DNA of 64,000 nt from JASHVB01 sp963780805 (GTDB lineage Bacteria > Pseudomonadota > Alphaproteobacteria > Acetobacterales > Acetobacteraceae), in contig CAWADP010000006.1 in NCBI GenBank assembly GCA_963780805.1, forward strand, positions 744,001 through 808,000, in the 5' to 3' direction. Position 1 is the stretch's first letter; every line of letters starts with the position of its first letter. The notes beneath the pieces were generated by a model. That model was not told where the DNA came from. It was given only the letters and a program-made list of their open reading frames with translations, and did no database searches. Positions 27,306 through 36,901 of this stretch are shown here, one piece after another. The translations under genes were made by a program, and so were the position numbers.

Positions 27306-28454
27306 ATGGCAGACCGCAACGCCCCTTCCGCGATCGCCCCCGCCGCGATCGCCCCCGCCGCGATCGCCCCCGCCGCGATCGAAGTGCAAGACCTGCGCAT
27401 CCAATACGGCCCGGTCGTCGCGGTGCAGGGTGTCAGCTTCACCGTGCAACCCGGCGAGCAACTGACCCTGCTCGGCCCCTCCGGCTGCGGCAAGACTACG
27501 ACGCTGCGCGCACTGGCAGGATTGGAACGCCCGAGCGGCGGCACCATCCGCATCGGCGGCCAAACGATGTTCTCCGGTGCCCGGCACATCGACATTCCAG
27601 CCGAGAAGCGTGGACTGTCGATGGTGTTCCAGTCCTATGCGATCTGGCCGCACATGACGGTGTTCGACAACGTTGCCTACGGCCTGCGGGTGCGCAAACG
27701 CCCAAGGGCCGAGATCGAGACCAAGGTGCGCGCGGCGCTCGACCTGGTGCAGATGGCGCGCTTTGCCGACCGTCGCGCCTCGCAACTTTCCGGTGGACAG
27801 CAGCAGCGCGTGGCGCTGGCGCGCGCCTGCGCCTTCTCGCCGCAGGTGGTGTTGTTCGACGAGCCACTATCCAATCTGGATGCCAAGTTGCGCGCCGACA
27901 TGCGCATCGAGCTGCGCGAGCTGCAGCACCGGCTGGGCGTCACGTCGGTCTATGTCACCCACGACCTGGAAGAGGCGCTGGCGATGTCGGACCATATCGT
28001 GGTGATGCACGACGGGGTCATCGCGCAGGCTGGCACGCCGGCGGAGATCTATGACCGTCCGCGCAATGCGTTCGTCGCCGATTTCGTCGGGTCGTCGAAT
28101 TTGGTCAGTGGTCGGCTGCGGCCGGACCTGGCGCGCGACGGGCTGATCGCGCTGGAAACCACGTCCGGCCAGATCGTGCACGGCGATCCTTGCGGCCGCA
28201 CCGTCGGCGACGAGCCGACCTTCTCCATCCGCACGGTGCACTTGCGGTTCAGCAACGAGAAACCGGGCGGGGACATGAACGTCTGGCCGGTGCGGGTGCA
28301 TCGCTGCGTGTTCCAGGGCGACTTCACACAGATCCACGTCGCCTGGGGCGACCGCGACCTCGTCATCCGAAGCGCGGCGCAGCAGCCGATAGTGGAGCAG
28401 CAGTCGGCTTGGATTTGGGCCGACCCGCGGCGCTGCGTGCTGCTAGAGGCGTGA
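27306..28454 (+). CDS. ABC transporter ATP-binding protein, FbpC/PotA type with TOBE domain
   Basis: A 382-residue ATPase. Walker A is G-P-S-G-C-G-K-T-T at 57-65. The signature L-S-G-G-Q-Q-Q-R and the Walker B region V-V-L-F-D-E-P follow in normal spacing. The last 110 residues form a TOBE-like regulatory domain (F-S-I-R-T-V-H-L-R-F). Residues 8-25 are A-I-A-P-A repeats encoded by a 15-bp array and are not part of the family fold. GGAGG lies 9 bases before the ATG, inside the permease gene end. Confidence 0.88.
   Translation: MADRNAPSAIAPAAIAPAAIAPAAIEVQDLRIQYGPVVAVQGVSFTVQPGEQLTLLGPSGCGKTTTLRALAGLERPSGGTIRIGGQTMFSGARHIDIPAEKRGLSMVFQSYAIWPHMTVFDNVAYGLRVRKRPRAEIETKVRAALDLVQMARFADRRASQLSGGQQQRVALARACAFSPQVVLFDEPLSNLDAKLRADMRIELRELQHRLGVTSVYVTHDLEEALAMSDHIVVMHDGVIAQAGTPAEIYDRPRNAFVADFVGSSNLVSGRLRPDLARDGLIALETTSGQIVHGDPCGRTVGDEPTFSIRTVHLRFSNEKPGGDMNVWPVRVHRCVFQGDFTQIHVAWGDRDLVIRSAAQQPIVEQQSAWIWADPRRCVLLEA
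27330..27381. repeat. In-frame 15-bp tandem array in the ATPase gene
   Basis: Three copies and a partial fourth of GCGATCGCCCCCGCC, encoding A-I-A-P-A. The core GCGATCGCC is shared with the 16-bp array at 858-932. Confidence 0.9.
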
Positions 28455-28634
28455 TTCGGCTTGGTTGAAAAACTCCCCCCTCCTCTTGTGAGAGGGGGTG
28501 GGGGAGGGGTCAAAATGCACCAAGAGAGAGGTCACAGCGCAAGAACCCATTTTGCGTCGACCAGTCCCGCAGCCCCTCCCATAAGGTGAGCATCGTTCTA
28601 TTTTTCTCCGGCGTCGCCTTATCTTGACCAGCGT
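28455..28634. terminator. Candidate terminator / GC-rich palindrome downstream of the ABC operon
   Basis: The ACTCCCCCCTCCTCTTGTGA / GAGAGGGGGTGGGGGAGGGGT stretch near 28470-28512 can fold back on itself. It lies between the ends of the convergent ATPase and epoxide hydrolase genes. Similar C-run/G-run palindromes lie near 16945-16985, 32837-32870 and 56566-56691, so it may also be a dispersed repeat. Confidence 0.4.
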
Positions 28635-29816
28635 TTAGCCCCGCATCCCACGCACCTGCCGGACAAAGCCGCTGACATCTCCCACGAATGCGTCGGGTTG
28701 CTCCAGCGCCGCGAAATGCCCGCCGTGATCGAATTCGTTGAAATGAACCACGTTGTAGGTGCGCTCCAGCAGGCCGCGCGGCGGGCGCGGGCGGATCTCG
28801 CAGGGGAAGCTCGCGAAGCCGGTCGGTACCTCGATGTGTGAGCCGGGAGGCAGCTGTCGAATGCCTTCGGTGTGCGCGGCGCGGTAGATCCAGGTGGCGG
28901 TGGGGAAGCTGTCGGTCGCAACATAGAACATCAGGTTGGTGAGCAACGTGTCCAGGCTGTGCACCTCGGTCAGGTCCTTGCCGCCGCGCAGATCGGACCA
29001 GGCGTGGAACTTGTCGACGATCCACGCCGCCTGGGCCACGGGATTGTCGATCATGGCATAGGCTAACGTCTGCGGCGTGGTGCGGTGCGTCTCGGCATAG
29101 GCACGGCCGTCGTGGATGAAGGGGCGGCAGCGTAGCTCGAAGGCGCGTTCGTCGTCGTTGGTGGGGCCGGTGTCGGCGCGCGAGCCGAGCATGTTCAGGT
29201 GGATGCCGATGCAACCACCGTGGGGCGGTGTGTGGTGCAGCCCACTCATGGCGGAGACCATCGATCCCCAGTCACCGCCCTGGGCGATGTAGCGTGTATA
29301 ACCGAGTGCCTCGCGCAACAGCCGGTCCCACAAAGCGGCGACACCGCGCGGGCCGATAGGCGCCGCCGGACGGGAGGAAAAGCCGAAGCCGGGCAAGGCC
29401 GGAACCACCACGTCGATGCCATCCCGCGCCGAGCCGCCGAAACGTTCGGGGTGAGCGAAGCGATCGATCACGTTCAGGAACTCGACGATCGATCCGGGCC
29501 AGCCATGCGTCAGCACCAGGGCAACGTCGTGCGACCCGGAACCGCGCTCGTGCAGCACGTGAATGGCTTGGTTGTCGATGGTCGCGAGGACCTGCGGGAC
29601 ACGGTTGATCGCGGCTTCCTGCACGCGCCAGTCGAAACGGTGCAGCCAGTGGTCGCAGAGCAGGCGCATGAACGGCAGGCTGGCGCCTGCGGACCAGGGG
29701 TCGCCTTGCTCCTCCAGCGGAGGGATGGCGTCCCAGGCGAAGTCGCGGATGCGCTGGCGGATGGCATCGAGCTTCGCGTCGGAGACCGCGATGCGGAACG
29801 GGGTGAGGGGGGACAT
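28635..29816 (-). CDS. Epoxide hydrolase (EHN-domain type)
   Basis: A 393-residue alpha/beta hydrolase with the N-terminal EHN domain (P-F-R-I-A-V-S-D-A-K-L and R-L-L-C-D-H-W). Epoxide hydrolases open epoxides to diols through an aspartate ester. The oxyanion motif is H-G-W-P-G-S, the nucleophile is Asp in G-G-D-W-G-S and the histidine lies in G-G-H-F-A-A-L-E-Q-P. ATG 29814-29816 follows GGAG. It starts 12 bases after the LLM oxidoreductase gene and is probably co-transcribed with it. No signal peptide is seen. Confidence 0.88.
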   Translation of the reverse strand: MSPLTPFRIAVSDAKLDAIRQRIRDFAWDAIPPLEEQGDPWSAGASLPFMRLLCDHWLHRFDWRVQEAAINRVPQVLATIDNQAIHVLHERGSGSHDVALVLTHGWPGSIVEFLNVIDRFAHPERFGGSARDGIDVVVPALPGFGFSSRPAAPIGPRGVAALWDRLLREALGYTRYIAQGGDWGSMVSAMSGLHHTPPHGGCIGIHLNMLGSRADTGPTNDDERAFELRCRPFIHDGRAYAETHRTTPQTLAYAMIDNPVAQAAWIVDKFHAWSDLRGGKDLTEVHSLDTLLTNLMFYVATDSFPTATWIYRAAHTEGIRQLPPGSHIEVPTGFASFPCEIRPRPPRGLLERTYNVVHFNEFDHGGHFAALEQPDAFVGDVSGFVRQVRGMRG

Positions 29817-29828
29817 GGCGCGACTCCT

Positions 29829-30681
29829 TCAGACCTGCCGCATCACCTTCTCCCAGGCGTCGACCACCGGCAGGACGGTGTCCGCTTTCTCCGAATTCCA
29901 GGCTGAACACCACGCGCTTCACGCCAAGGTCCGAGTAGCGCTTCATCACGTCGGCTTCGCGCTTGGGGAACCACACGGTGATCTCGATCTCGTCGGGATT
30001 ACGCCCGGCCGTGGTGGCCATCTTGCGGAATTCCGGGATCATGTCGGCGATTTCCGTGTAGGTGCCACGCGCGGCGTGCGGAATCCAGCCATTGCCGTAA
30101 CGGATCGCCCGGCGCGCGGAATATGGGAACGCGCCGCCAACGATGACCGGCGGATGCGGTTTCTGCACCGGCTTCGGCCAGGCCATCATCGGGTCGAAGT
30201 TCACGAACTCGCCGTGGTATTCGGGCTTGGTCTGGGTCCAGATCGCCTTCATCGCCTCCACCCGTTCCCGCGCGAGCTTGTGGCGGGTGGCGAAGACGGT
30301 ACCGTGGTTCTCCATCTCGTCCTGATTCCAGCCGTTGCCAATGCCGAACAGGAAACGGCCACCGGAAACCTGGTCGATGGAGGCGACCAGCTTGGCGGTC
30401 TGGATCGGATCGCGCTGCGCCACCAGGCAGACGCCGGTGCCGACCTTCAGCGCCTTGGTCGCCATCGCCGCGGCGGTCAGCGTCACGAACGGGTCCATCG
30501 TGTCGTAGTATTTCTTCGCCAGCTCGCCCCCGCCCGCCGGCGCCGTCTTGCGGCTGAGCGGGATGTGGGAATGCTCCGGCGCCCAAACCGATTCGAACCC
30601 GCGCTGCTCCAGCGCCACGGCGAGTTCGTCCGGCCGCATGGAGTAGTCGGTGAAGAACATCGAGGCGCCGAATGCCAACAT
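29829..30681 (-). pseudogene. LLM-class F420/FMN-dependent oxidoreductase, frameshift near the C-terminus
   Basis: About 283 residues of a luciferase-like monooxygenase fold. Family features are V-G-T-G-V-C-L-V-A-Q-R-D and G-R-F-L-F-G-I-G-N-G-W-N-Q-D-E. Near 29895 one extra T (coding strand GAATTCGGAG for GAATCGGAG) shifts the frame. The natural end (E-K-A-D-T-V-L-P-V-V-D-A-W-E-K-V) is in the next frame and stops at 29829. As written, translation would run on to 29272 through the epoxide hydrolase gene. The lost C-terminal helix is short, and an assembly error is possible. Confidence 0.78.
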
Positions 30682-30879
30682 GGTTTCCTCCGTTACGGTC
30701 GTTGGGGCATGCCCGGGCGTCGGCGGGAAGCGCCGCCGGCACCCGGCGTACTACCGAACCGTAAGCAAGCAAACAAGGCTTGACCCTGGGGCGCAGGTCT
30801 GTTGCTGTAACCGCTCAGGGAAATTTCACGCGGCGCCCGCACGAACGAGGCGCTTGCATTACCGGAGCGGGAGACCATC

Positions 30880-32677
30880 ATGGGGACGCGCGACCTGCAG
30901 GGCATGATCGACAGCGTGAAGCGGGGCCGCCTGACGCGGCGCGGCTTCATCCAGCGGATGGGTGCCTTGGGCCTGACAGCACCGATGGCGGCGCAATTGC
31001 TCGCCATGGGCGGCGTTGCCATGGCGCAGCCGAAATCCGACTACAAGCCGACCAAGCGCGGCGGCGGGGGCACCCTGAAGCTGTTGTGGTGGGAAGCGCC
31101 GACCCTGATCAATCCCCACTTCGCCACCGGCACCAAGGATCAGGACGCGTCCTATCTGTTTTATGAGCCGCTGGCCGTATGGGATGCCGATGCCAATCTG
31201 ATTCCCAAGCTGGCCGCGGAAATCCCCAGCAAGGCCAATGGCGGCCTGTCCGCCGACGGCAAGTCTGTGACCTGGAAGCTGAAGCAGGGCGTCAAGTGGC
31301 ATGACGGCCAGCCGTTCAGCGCCGACGACGTGGTGTTCAACTGGAAATATGCCACCGACCCGGCAACCGCCGCGGTGACCTTGGGTGCCTACAAGGACAT
31401 CACCGTGGAGAAGGTCGACGATCACACGGTGCGCATCACCTTCGCCAAGCCGACGCCGTTCTGGGCCACGCCCTTCGTCGGCAACATCGGCATGATCATC
31501 CCGAAGCATTTGTTCGAGCAGTATATCGGCGCCAAATCGCGCCAGGCGCCGGGCAACCTGTCGCCGGTTGGCACCGGCTGCTACAAGTTCAAGGAATTCC
31601 ACCCCGGCGACATCGTCACCGGCGTGATCAATGAAGATTACCACGAGCCGAACCGTCCGTTTTTCGACGCCGTCGAGATGAAGGGTGGCGGCGAAGCTGC
31701 CTCGGCCGCGCGCGCCGTGCTGCAGACCGGCGAATACGACTTTGCCTGGAACCTGCAGGTCGCCGACAACGTGCTTAAGCAGGTCCGAAGCCGGCGGCAA
31801 GGGACACATCGAGATCACCAAGGGCGCCAGCATCGAGCATATCCAGCTCAACACCACCGATCCGAACAAGGAAGTCGACGGCGAGCGGTCCAGCATCAAG
31901 ACCAAGCATCCCACGTTCAGCGATCCGAACGTGCGCCAGGCGATGAAGCTGCTGCTCGACCGTGCCTCGGTGCAGAAATACATCTATGGCCGCACCGGCG
32001 AGGCAACCGGCAACTATGTCAACGGCCCGGCACAGTTCGTTTCCAAGAACACCTCGTGGGAATTCAATGTCGCCAAGGCGAAGGAGATCCTCGACAAGGC
32101 CGGCTACAAGCCTGGTCCCGACGGCATCCGGGCCAAGGACGGCCACAAGCTGGATTACGTGTTCCAGACCTCGATCAATGGTCCGCGCCAGCAGAACCAG
32201 GAGATCGTCAAGGCCGCGTGCAAGCAGGCCGGCATCAACATCAACATCAAGGCCGTGCTGTCATCGGTGTTCTTCTCCTCCGACGCCGGCAACCCCGACA
32301 CGTATCCGAAGTTCTACGCCGATATGCAGATGTACACCACGCAGCCGGCGCAGCCCGATCCGGGGATCTGGCTGCAGTCATTCTTGTCCGACGAAGTCGC
32401 CGACAAAGCCAACAAGTGGTCCGGCCGCAACGTGACCCGCTATCGCAACCCCGAGTTCGACAAGACCTGGAACGCCGCGCAGGAGGAACTCGACCCGATG
32501 AAGCGGGCCGAGCTGCTGATCAAGTGCAACGACCTGGTCGTCAACGACATCGTGGTGATCCCGGAAATCTTCCGGTTCGGCGTCGCCGGCGTGGTGAAGA
32601 ACCTGCATGCGTCGCTGAGCGGCTGGGAGAACAACACCGGCAACATTTCGGATTGGTACAAGGACGAGACGGCGTAG
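30880..32677 (+). pseudogene. Peptide/nickel-type ABC substrate-binding protein (SBP_bac_5), one frameshift
   Basis: An extracytoplasmic binding protein of about 598 residues of the DppA/OppA family. A twin-arginine leader (L-T-R-R-G-F-I-Q) and a cut near A-M-A-Q indicate Tat export. The family signature region V-T-W-K-L-K-Q-G-V-K-W-H-D-G is intact. One extra C near 31785 (AGGTCCGAAG) breaks the frame; G-H-I-E-I-T-K-G-A-S resumes in the next frame and runs to a normal end at 32677. Without the insertion the gene is complete. It heads a five-gene transporter operon, so a sequencing error is the simplest explanation. GGGAG lies 8 bases before the ATG. Confidence 0.82.
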
Positions 32678-32690
32678 TTCGGCCTGGTTG

Positions 32691-32786
32691 CGAGTTGACG
32701 ACGGGGCGAGTTGACGACGGGGCGAGTTGACGACGGGGCGAGTTGACGACGGGGCGAGTTGACGACCGGGCGAGTTGACGACCGGC
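32691..32786. repeat. 16-bp tandem array, six copies
   Basis: The unit is CGAGTTGACGACGGGG with an exact 16-bp period. It begins just after the binding-protein stop and looks like an expansion of the GAGTTGACGACCGG edge of the family 2 repeat that follows it. Confidence 0.9.
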
Positions 32787-32819
32787 TGGCGCGGCCGACC
32801 CGCCTTGAATGAAACGGCG
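32771..32819. repeat. Family 2 dispersed repeat, single arm
   Basis: CGAGTTGACGACCGGCTGGC...TTGAATGAAACGG matches the left arm of the 16845-17053 element. Confidence 0.7.
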
Positions 32820-32877
32820 CATGCGGCGCAGGAAGTCCCCGTTCCCTTGTGGGAGGGGGATAGGGGAGCCACCTGTT

Positions 32878-32979
32878 TGTCATTGCGAGGAGCAACGCGA
32901 CCAGGCAATCTCGATCGGGCTGATGCACGCCGCATCGACCCGAGCGCGATTGCTTCGCCGCCGGCTCCTCGCAATGATA
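32878..32979. repeat. REP-like palindrome, family 1
   Basis: TGTCATTGCGAGGAGCAACG and CCGGCTCCTCGCAATGATAC arms flank a longer interior with AATCTCGATCGGG. It ends 11 bases before the permease gene and contains its upstream region. Confidence 0.8.
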
Positions 32980-32990
32980 CTGCTCGCTGA

Positions 32991-33953
32991 ATGTCCCGTT
33001 CCTACCTGATCCGCCGCATCAGCCTGGCCATTCCCAGCCTGCTGGCGATCAGTGTCATCCTCTACACGATCCTCGCACTTGCGCCGGGTGACCCGCTGGG
33101 CGAGATCGCGACCAACCCCAACGTCCCGCCTGCGGTGCAACTCGCGCTGCGTGCCAAGCTCGGCCTCGATGACCCGATCTGGCAGCGCTACCTGCACTGG
33201 CTGGTCGCCATGCTGCAGGGCGACTGGGGCTTCTCATTCACCAGCCACGTAAACGTCACGACGCTGATCATGCAGCGGCTACCGGTTAGCCTCGCCTTGT
33301 TCGGCTCCTCCGAAGTGTTAGCGGTGCTGGTTTCCGTGCCGGTCGGCGTGCTCGCCGCCGCCCGTCCCTATTCCCTGTTCGACAAGATCGCCAACACCGT
33401 CGCATTCTTCGGGTTCTCCTTGCCGACCTTCTTCACTGGTTTGGTGCTGATCTTGGTGTTCAGCATCAACCTCGGCTGGTTCCCGTTCGTGTTCGAGACC
33501 AATGTGGCCGCACGAGGCCTCGCCTGGTGGTGGATCGAGTTCAAGCAAAGCATCATGCCGATCGCCGTGATTGGTTTGTTCCAGGGCGCATCGCTGGTCC
33601 GCTACGTGCGTTCCGCCATGCTGGACGTGATCCGGTTGGACTACGTCACCACGGCGCGTGCCAAGGGCATCGGCAACCGCCGTGTGCTGATTCGCCACGT
33701 GGTGCGCAACGGCCTGATCCCGGTGGTAACGCTGGTGGCCGTGCAACTGCCCATCGTGTTCGGCGGCACCATCGTCACGGAGCAAATCTTCCGCGTGCCC
33801 GGGATCGGATCGCTGCTGATCTCGTCGATCCTCGCCGCCGACACGCCGGTGGTCATGGCGGTCACCTTCGTCTACGCCTGTCTCGTTGTGATCCTCAACC
33901 TGATCGCAGATCTGCTGTATGTCTGGCTCGATCCCCGCATCGCCCTCCGTTGA
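32991..33953 (+). CDS. Peptide/nickel ABC transporter permease (DppB type)
   Basis: A 320-residue inner-membrane permease with six helices. The N-terminal Y-L-I-R-R-I and A-P-G-D-P-L motifs are standard for the DppB/OppB group. The EAA-like loop is in Y-V-T-T-A-R-A-K-G-I-G, the ATPase contact site. It pairs with the DppC-type permease, whose gene overlaps its end by 35 bases. No strong ribosome site is visible before ATG 32991; the palindrome lies immediately upstream. Confidence 0.9.
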   Translation: MSRSYLIRRISLAIPSLLAISVILYTILALAPGDPLGEIATNPNVPPAVQLALRAKLGLDDPIWQRYLHWLVAMLQGDWGFSFTSHVNVTTLIMQRLPVSLALFGSSEVLAVLVSVPVGVLAAARPYSLFDKIANTVAFFGFSLPTFFTGLVLILVFSINLGWFPFVFETNVAARGLAWWWIEFKQSIMPIAVIGLFQGASLVRYVRSAMLDVIRLDYVTTARAKGIGNRRVLIRHVVRNGLIPVVTLVAVQLPIVFGGTIVTEQIFRVPGIGSLLISSILAADTPVVMAVTFVYACLVVILNLIADLLYVWLDPRIALR

Positions 33954-34872
33954 GGCCATTGGCCCGGCGGCCGCCGCGGCGCCCCGCGCCGCCGCGCCGC
34001 TGTCGCCGACTCACGAGGCGTGGCGCCGGTTCCGCAAGCATCGGCTGGCGGTCATCGGCTTGATTGTGCTGGCGCTGATCGTGCTCGGCGTGATTGTCGG
34101 CCCGCTGATCTGGGGCATCCCGATCGACGCGCTCGATTTCTCCGCCATGCTGCAAGGGCCGTCCGCGGCGCATCCTTGTGGCACCGATGCGCTCGGCCAG
34201 GATCTGCTGGCGCGGCTGATGTACGGCGGGAAGATCTCGCTGGCGGTCGGCGTGGCGGCGATGCTCGTCGCGGTGTTCGTCGGCATGCTGATCGGCGCGA
34301 TCTCCGGCATGGCGACTGGCCGGCTCGACGCAGCGCTGATGTGGCTCACCGACATGTTCCTGGCGCTGCCGCAGCTCCCGCTGCTGCTGCTGCTGATCTA
34401 TTTGTTCCGGCCGGCACTGCAAAGCGTGCTGGGCGAGCAAGGCGGGATCTTCGTGCTGATCGTCGTGGTGATCGGCGGGTTGCGCTGGATGCCGCTGGCC
34501 CGGCTGGTGCGCGCGCAATTCCTGTCGCTGCGCGAGAAGGAGTTCGTCGAGGCGGCCCGCGCGCTGGGCGCTTCGAAGCTGCGCCTCGTGGTGCGGCACA
34601 TCATGCCGAATGCCATGGGCCCGGCGATCGTCGCCGGCACCATCGAAGTGGCCAATGCTATTATCGCCGAATCGACGCTGTCGTTCCTGGGCGTCGGGTT
34701 TCCGCCGGACGTCCCAAGCTGGGGACGCATGCTGTACGATTCGCAGGACTACCTGCAGATCGCGCCGCACTGGGCACTGTTCCCCGGATCGGCGATCTTT
34801 CTTGCGGTATTGAGCATCAACTTCATTGGCGACGGGCTGCGCGACGCGTTCGATCCGCGGCGGGTAATCTAG
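33919..34872 (+). CDS. Peptide/nickel ABC transporter permease (DppC type)
   Basis: A 317-residue partner permease. An Ala/Pro-rich cytoplasmic leader is followed by the family region R-F-R-K-H-R-L-A-V-I-G. H-P-C-G-T-D-A-L-G-Q-D-L-L-A-R marks the DppC periplasmic loop. The EAA loop is E-F-V-E-A-A-R-A-L-G-A-S. It overlaps dppB-like by 35 bases. A later start within the leader cannot be excluded. Confidence 0.9.
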   Translation: MSGSIPASPSVEAIGPAAAAAPRAAAPLSPTHEAWRRFRKHRLAVIGLIVLALIVLGVIVGPLIWGIPIDALDFSAMLQGPSAAHPCGTDALGQDLLARLMYGGKISLAVGVAAMLVAVFVGMLIGAISGMATGRLDAALMWLTDMFLALPQLPLLLLLIYLFRPALQSVLGEQGGIFVLIVVVIGGLRWMPLARLVRAQFLSLREKEFVEAARALGASKLRLVVRHIMPNAMGPAIVAGTIEVANAIIAESTLSFLGVGFPPDVPSWGRMLYDSQDYLQIAPHWALFPGSAIFLAVLSINFIGDGLRDAFDPRRVI

Positions 34873-34883
34873 GTGGGGGCGCA

Positions 34884-35927
34884 ATGAGCGACAGCGTGGC
34901 GACCCGATCGCCCCCACCCAGCGAGCGTACCGCGCCGGCATCTCCCGCCGGCGGCAGCGGCGAGGTCCTGCTGGACATCCGCAATTTGAAGACCTGGTTC
35001 CGCACCGACGACGGCATGGTACGGGCGGTGGACGGAGTCGATCTTTCGGTGCACCGCGGCGAGACTTTAGCAGTGGTCGGCGAGTCAGGTTCCGGCAAGA
35101 CCGTCACCGCACGCAGCGTGCTGAAGCTGATCGACATGCCGCCTGGCCGTTTCGAGGCCGGCGAGATCATCTGGCGCGGCCGCGACCTGATCCCTCTGCC
35201 GCCAGCCGAGATGGACACCATCCGCGCCCGCGAAATCGCCATGGTGTTCCAGGAGCCAATGACGTCGCTCAACCCCGTCTATACGGTTGGAGAGCAGATC
35301 GGCGAGGCGCTGCGCGCGCACGAGAAAGTGTCGCGCAAGGCGGCGACCGAGGCCGCGGTGGACATGCTGCGGTTGGTGCAGATTTCCAACCCGGCGAAGC
35401 GCGTGCACGAATACCCGCATCAGTTCTCCGGCGGCATGCGCCAGCGGGTGATGATCGCCATGGCGCTGGCGTTGCGGCCGCAGCTTCTGATCGCCGACGA
35501 ACCGACCACCGCGTTGGACGTCACGATCCAGGCCCAAATCCTGGAATTGCTGCTCGACATGAAGTCGCGCTTCGGCATGTCGGTGATGCTGATCACTCAT
35601 GCGATGGGTGTGGTGGCGGAGAACGCGCAGCGCGTCGCGGTGATGTACGCCGGCAAGGTGGTCGAGCAAGCGTCGGTGGAAGAACTGTTCGCCCATCCGC
35701 ACCATCCCTACACGCAGGGCCTGATCCGCTCGATCCCGCGCGTGGACCGGGGTGCGGCGGGTCGGACACGGCTGATCCAGATTCCCGGCACGGTGCCGAG
35801 CCTGTTGAACCCGCCGGCCGGCTGTCGCTTCGCCGATCGTTGTTCTTTTGCGCGCGACATCTGCCGTGCGGAGCAACCGCCGTTGCGCGACATCGGCCCC
35901 GGGCACAAGTCGGCCTGCGTGCTATGA
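34884..35927 (+). CDS. Peptide/nickel ABC transporter ATP-binding protein (DppD type)
   Basis: A 347-residue ATPase. Walker A is G-E-S-G-S-G-K-T-V, the signature is F-S-G-G-M-R-Q-R and Walker B L-L-I-A-D-E-P. The C-terminal oligopeptide-transporter domain has the cysteine pattern C-R-F-A-D-R-C-x6-C, which in DppD/DppF relatives can hold an Fe-S cluster. ATG 34884 lies 11 bases after the permease stop with a GGTGGGGG run ahead. Its stop overlaps the next start as ATGA. Confidence 0.92.
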   Translation: MSDSVATRSPPPSERTAPASPAGGSGEVLLDIRNLKTWFRTDDGMVRAVDGVDLSVHRGETLAVVGESGSGKTVTARSVLKLIDMPPGRFEAGEIIWRGRDLIPLPPAEMDTIRAREIAMVFQEPMTSLNPVYTVGEQIGEALRAHEKVSRKAATEAAVDMLRLVQISNPAKRVHEYPHQFSGGMRQRVMIAMALALRPQLLIADEPTTALDVTIQAQILELLLDMKSRFGMSVMLITHAMGVVAENAQRVAVMYAGKVVEQASVEELFAHPHHPYTQGLIRSIPRVDRGAAGRTRLIQIPGTVPSLLNPPAGCRFADRCSFARDICRAEQPPLRDIGPGHKSACVL

Positions 35928-36901
35928 CCGATCAGGCCCCACTGCTGTCGGTGCGCGCCCTGCGCAAGGAGTTTCCGCTGAACAGCGGGATGTTCTCCAA
36001 GGAAACGCTGGCGGTGCACGCGGTGGGCGGCGTCGATCTCGATATTGCCGCGGGCGAAACGCTCGGCCTGGTCGGTGAATCCGGCTGCGGCAAATCGACC
36101 ACCGGCCGCTGCATCCTGCGCCTGATCGAACCGAGTTCCGGTCAGATCGTGTTCCAGGGCCACGACGTGACCCATCTTGAAGGCGAGGACCTGCGCGCCC
36201 TGCGCCGCGACATGCAGATCATCTTCCAGGACCCGTTCGCCTCCTTGAATCCGCGCCACACCGTGCGCGGCATTGTCGGTGAGGCGCTGGTGATCCATCG
36301 CCTCGCTGCCACCCGCAGGGAACTCGAAGACCGCGTGGTGGAATTGCTGGAGACAGTCGGGCTGCAATCAGGCCACCTGCACCGCTTCCCGCACGAGTTC
36401 TCCGGTGGCCAGCGCCAGCGCATCGGCATCGCGCGCGCACTGGCGGTGCAGCCGAAGATGATCGTCTGCGACGAACCGGTGTCCGCGCTGGACGTATCAA
36501 TTCAGGCCCAGGTCATCAACCTGCTGGAGGACCTGCAGGAAAAGTTCGGCCTGACCTACCTGTTCATTGCGCACGACCTGTCGGTGGTCGAGCACATCAG
36601 CGACCGCGTGGCGGTGATGTATCTCGGCCGTGTGGTGGAGATCGCTCCCGCCGACGCTCTGTATGAGAACCCGCGTCATCCCTACACCGAGGCCCTGCTC
36701 TCCGCGGTGCCGATCCCCGATCCGCAGGTGAAGCGCCACCGCATGGTGTTGCAGGGCGAGGTGCCCAACCCGATCCACCCGCCCTCCGGCTGCCACTTCC
36801 ATCCGCGCTGCCCGCTCGCCGAGCCACGGTGCAAGGTCGAAGTGCCGCAACTGCGGCAGAGCACGCCGGGACATTGGACGGCGTGTCACGTGCGCGGGTG
36901 A
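35924..36901 (+). CDS. Peptide/nickel ABC transporter ATP-binding protein (DppF type)
   Basis: A 325-residue second ATPase. Walker A is G-E-S-G-C-G-K-S-T, the signature F-S-G-G-Q-R-Q-R and Walker B M-I-V-C-D-E-P. The C-terminal domain again has a cysteine cluster (C-H-F-H-P-R-C-P-L-A-x4-C). Start 35924 overlaps the previous stop by four bases, so translation is coupled. It completes a five-component importer for di- or oligopeptides, or for a metal chelate or glycan in some relatives. Confidence 0.92.
   Translation: MTDQAPLLSVRALRKEFPLNSGMFSKETLAVHAVGGVDLDIAAGETLGLVGESGCGKSTTGRCILRLIEPSSGQIVFQGHDVTHLEGEDLRALRRDMQIIFQDPFASLNPRHTVRGIVGEALVIHRLAATRRELEDRVVELLETVGLQSGHLHRFPHEFSGGQRQRIGIARALAVQPKMIVCDEPVSALDVSIQAQVINLLEDLQEKFGLTYLFIAHDLSVVEHISDRVAVMYLGRVVEIAPADALYENPRHPYTEALLSAVPIPDPQVKRHRMVLQGEVPNPIHPPSGCHFHPRCPLAEPRCKVEVPQLRQSTPGHWTACHVRG

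Larger units (their letters stand above)
32678..32990. other. Repeat-filled gap between binding-protein and permease genes
   Basis: It holds a 16-bp array (32691-32786), a family 2 arm (32771-32819), a GC-rich palindrome (about 32837-32870) and a family 1 palindrome (32878-32979). No coding sequence is evident. Such hairpins could let the binding-protein mRNA accumulate above that of the permeases. Confidence 0.7.

Noticed and set aside
29272..29828. C-terminal extension of the LLM oxidoreductase frame over the epoxide hydrolase gene
   Set aside because: It is a consequence of the frameshift near 29895; the natural LLM C-terminus ends at 29829.
30780..30811. Promoter TTGACC / TGTAAC before the peptide binding-protein gene
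   Set aside because: The spacer is 20 bases and the -10 is poor, so it is not convincing.
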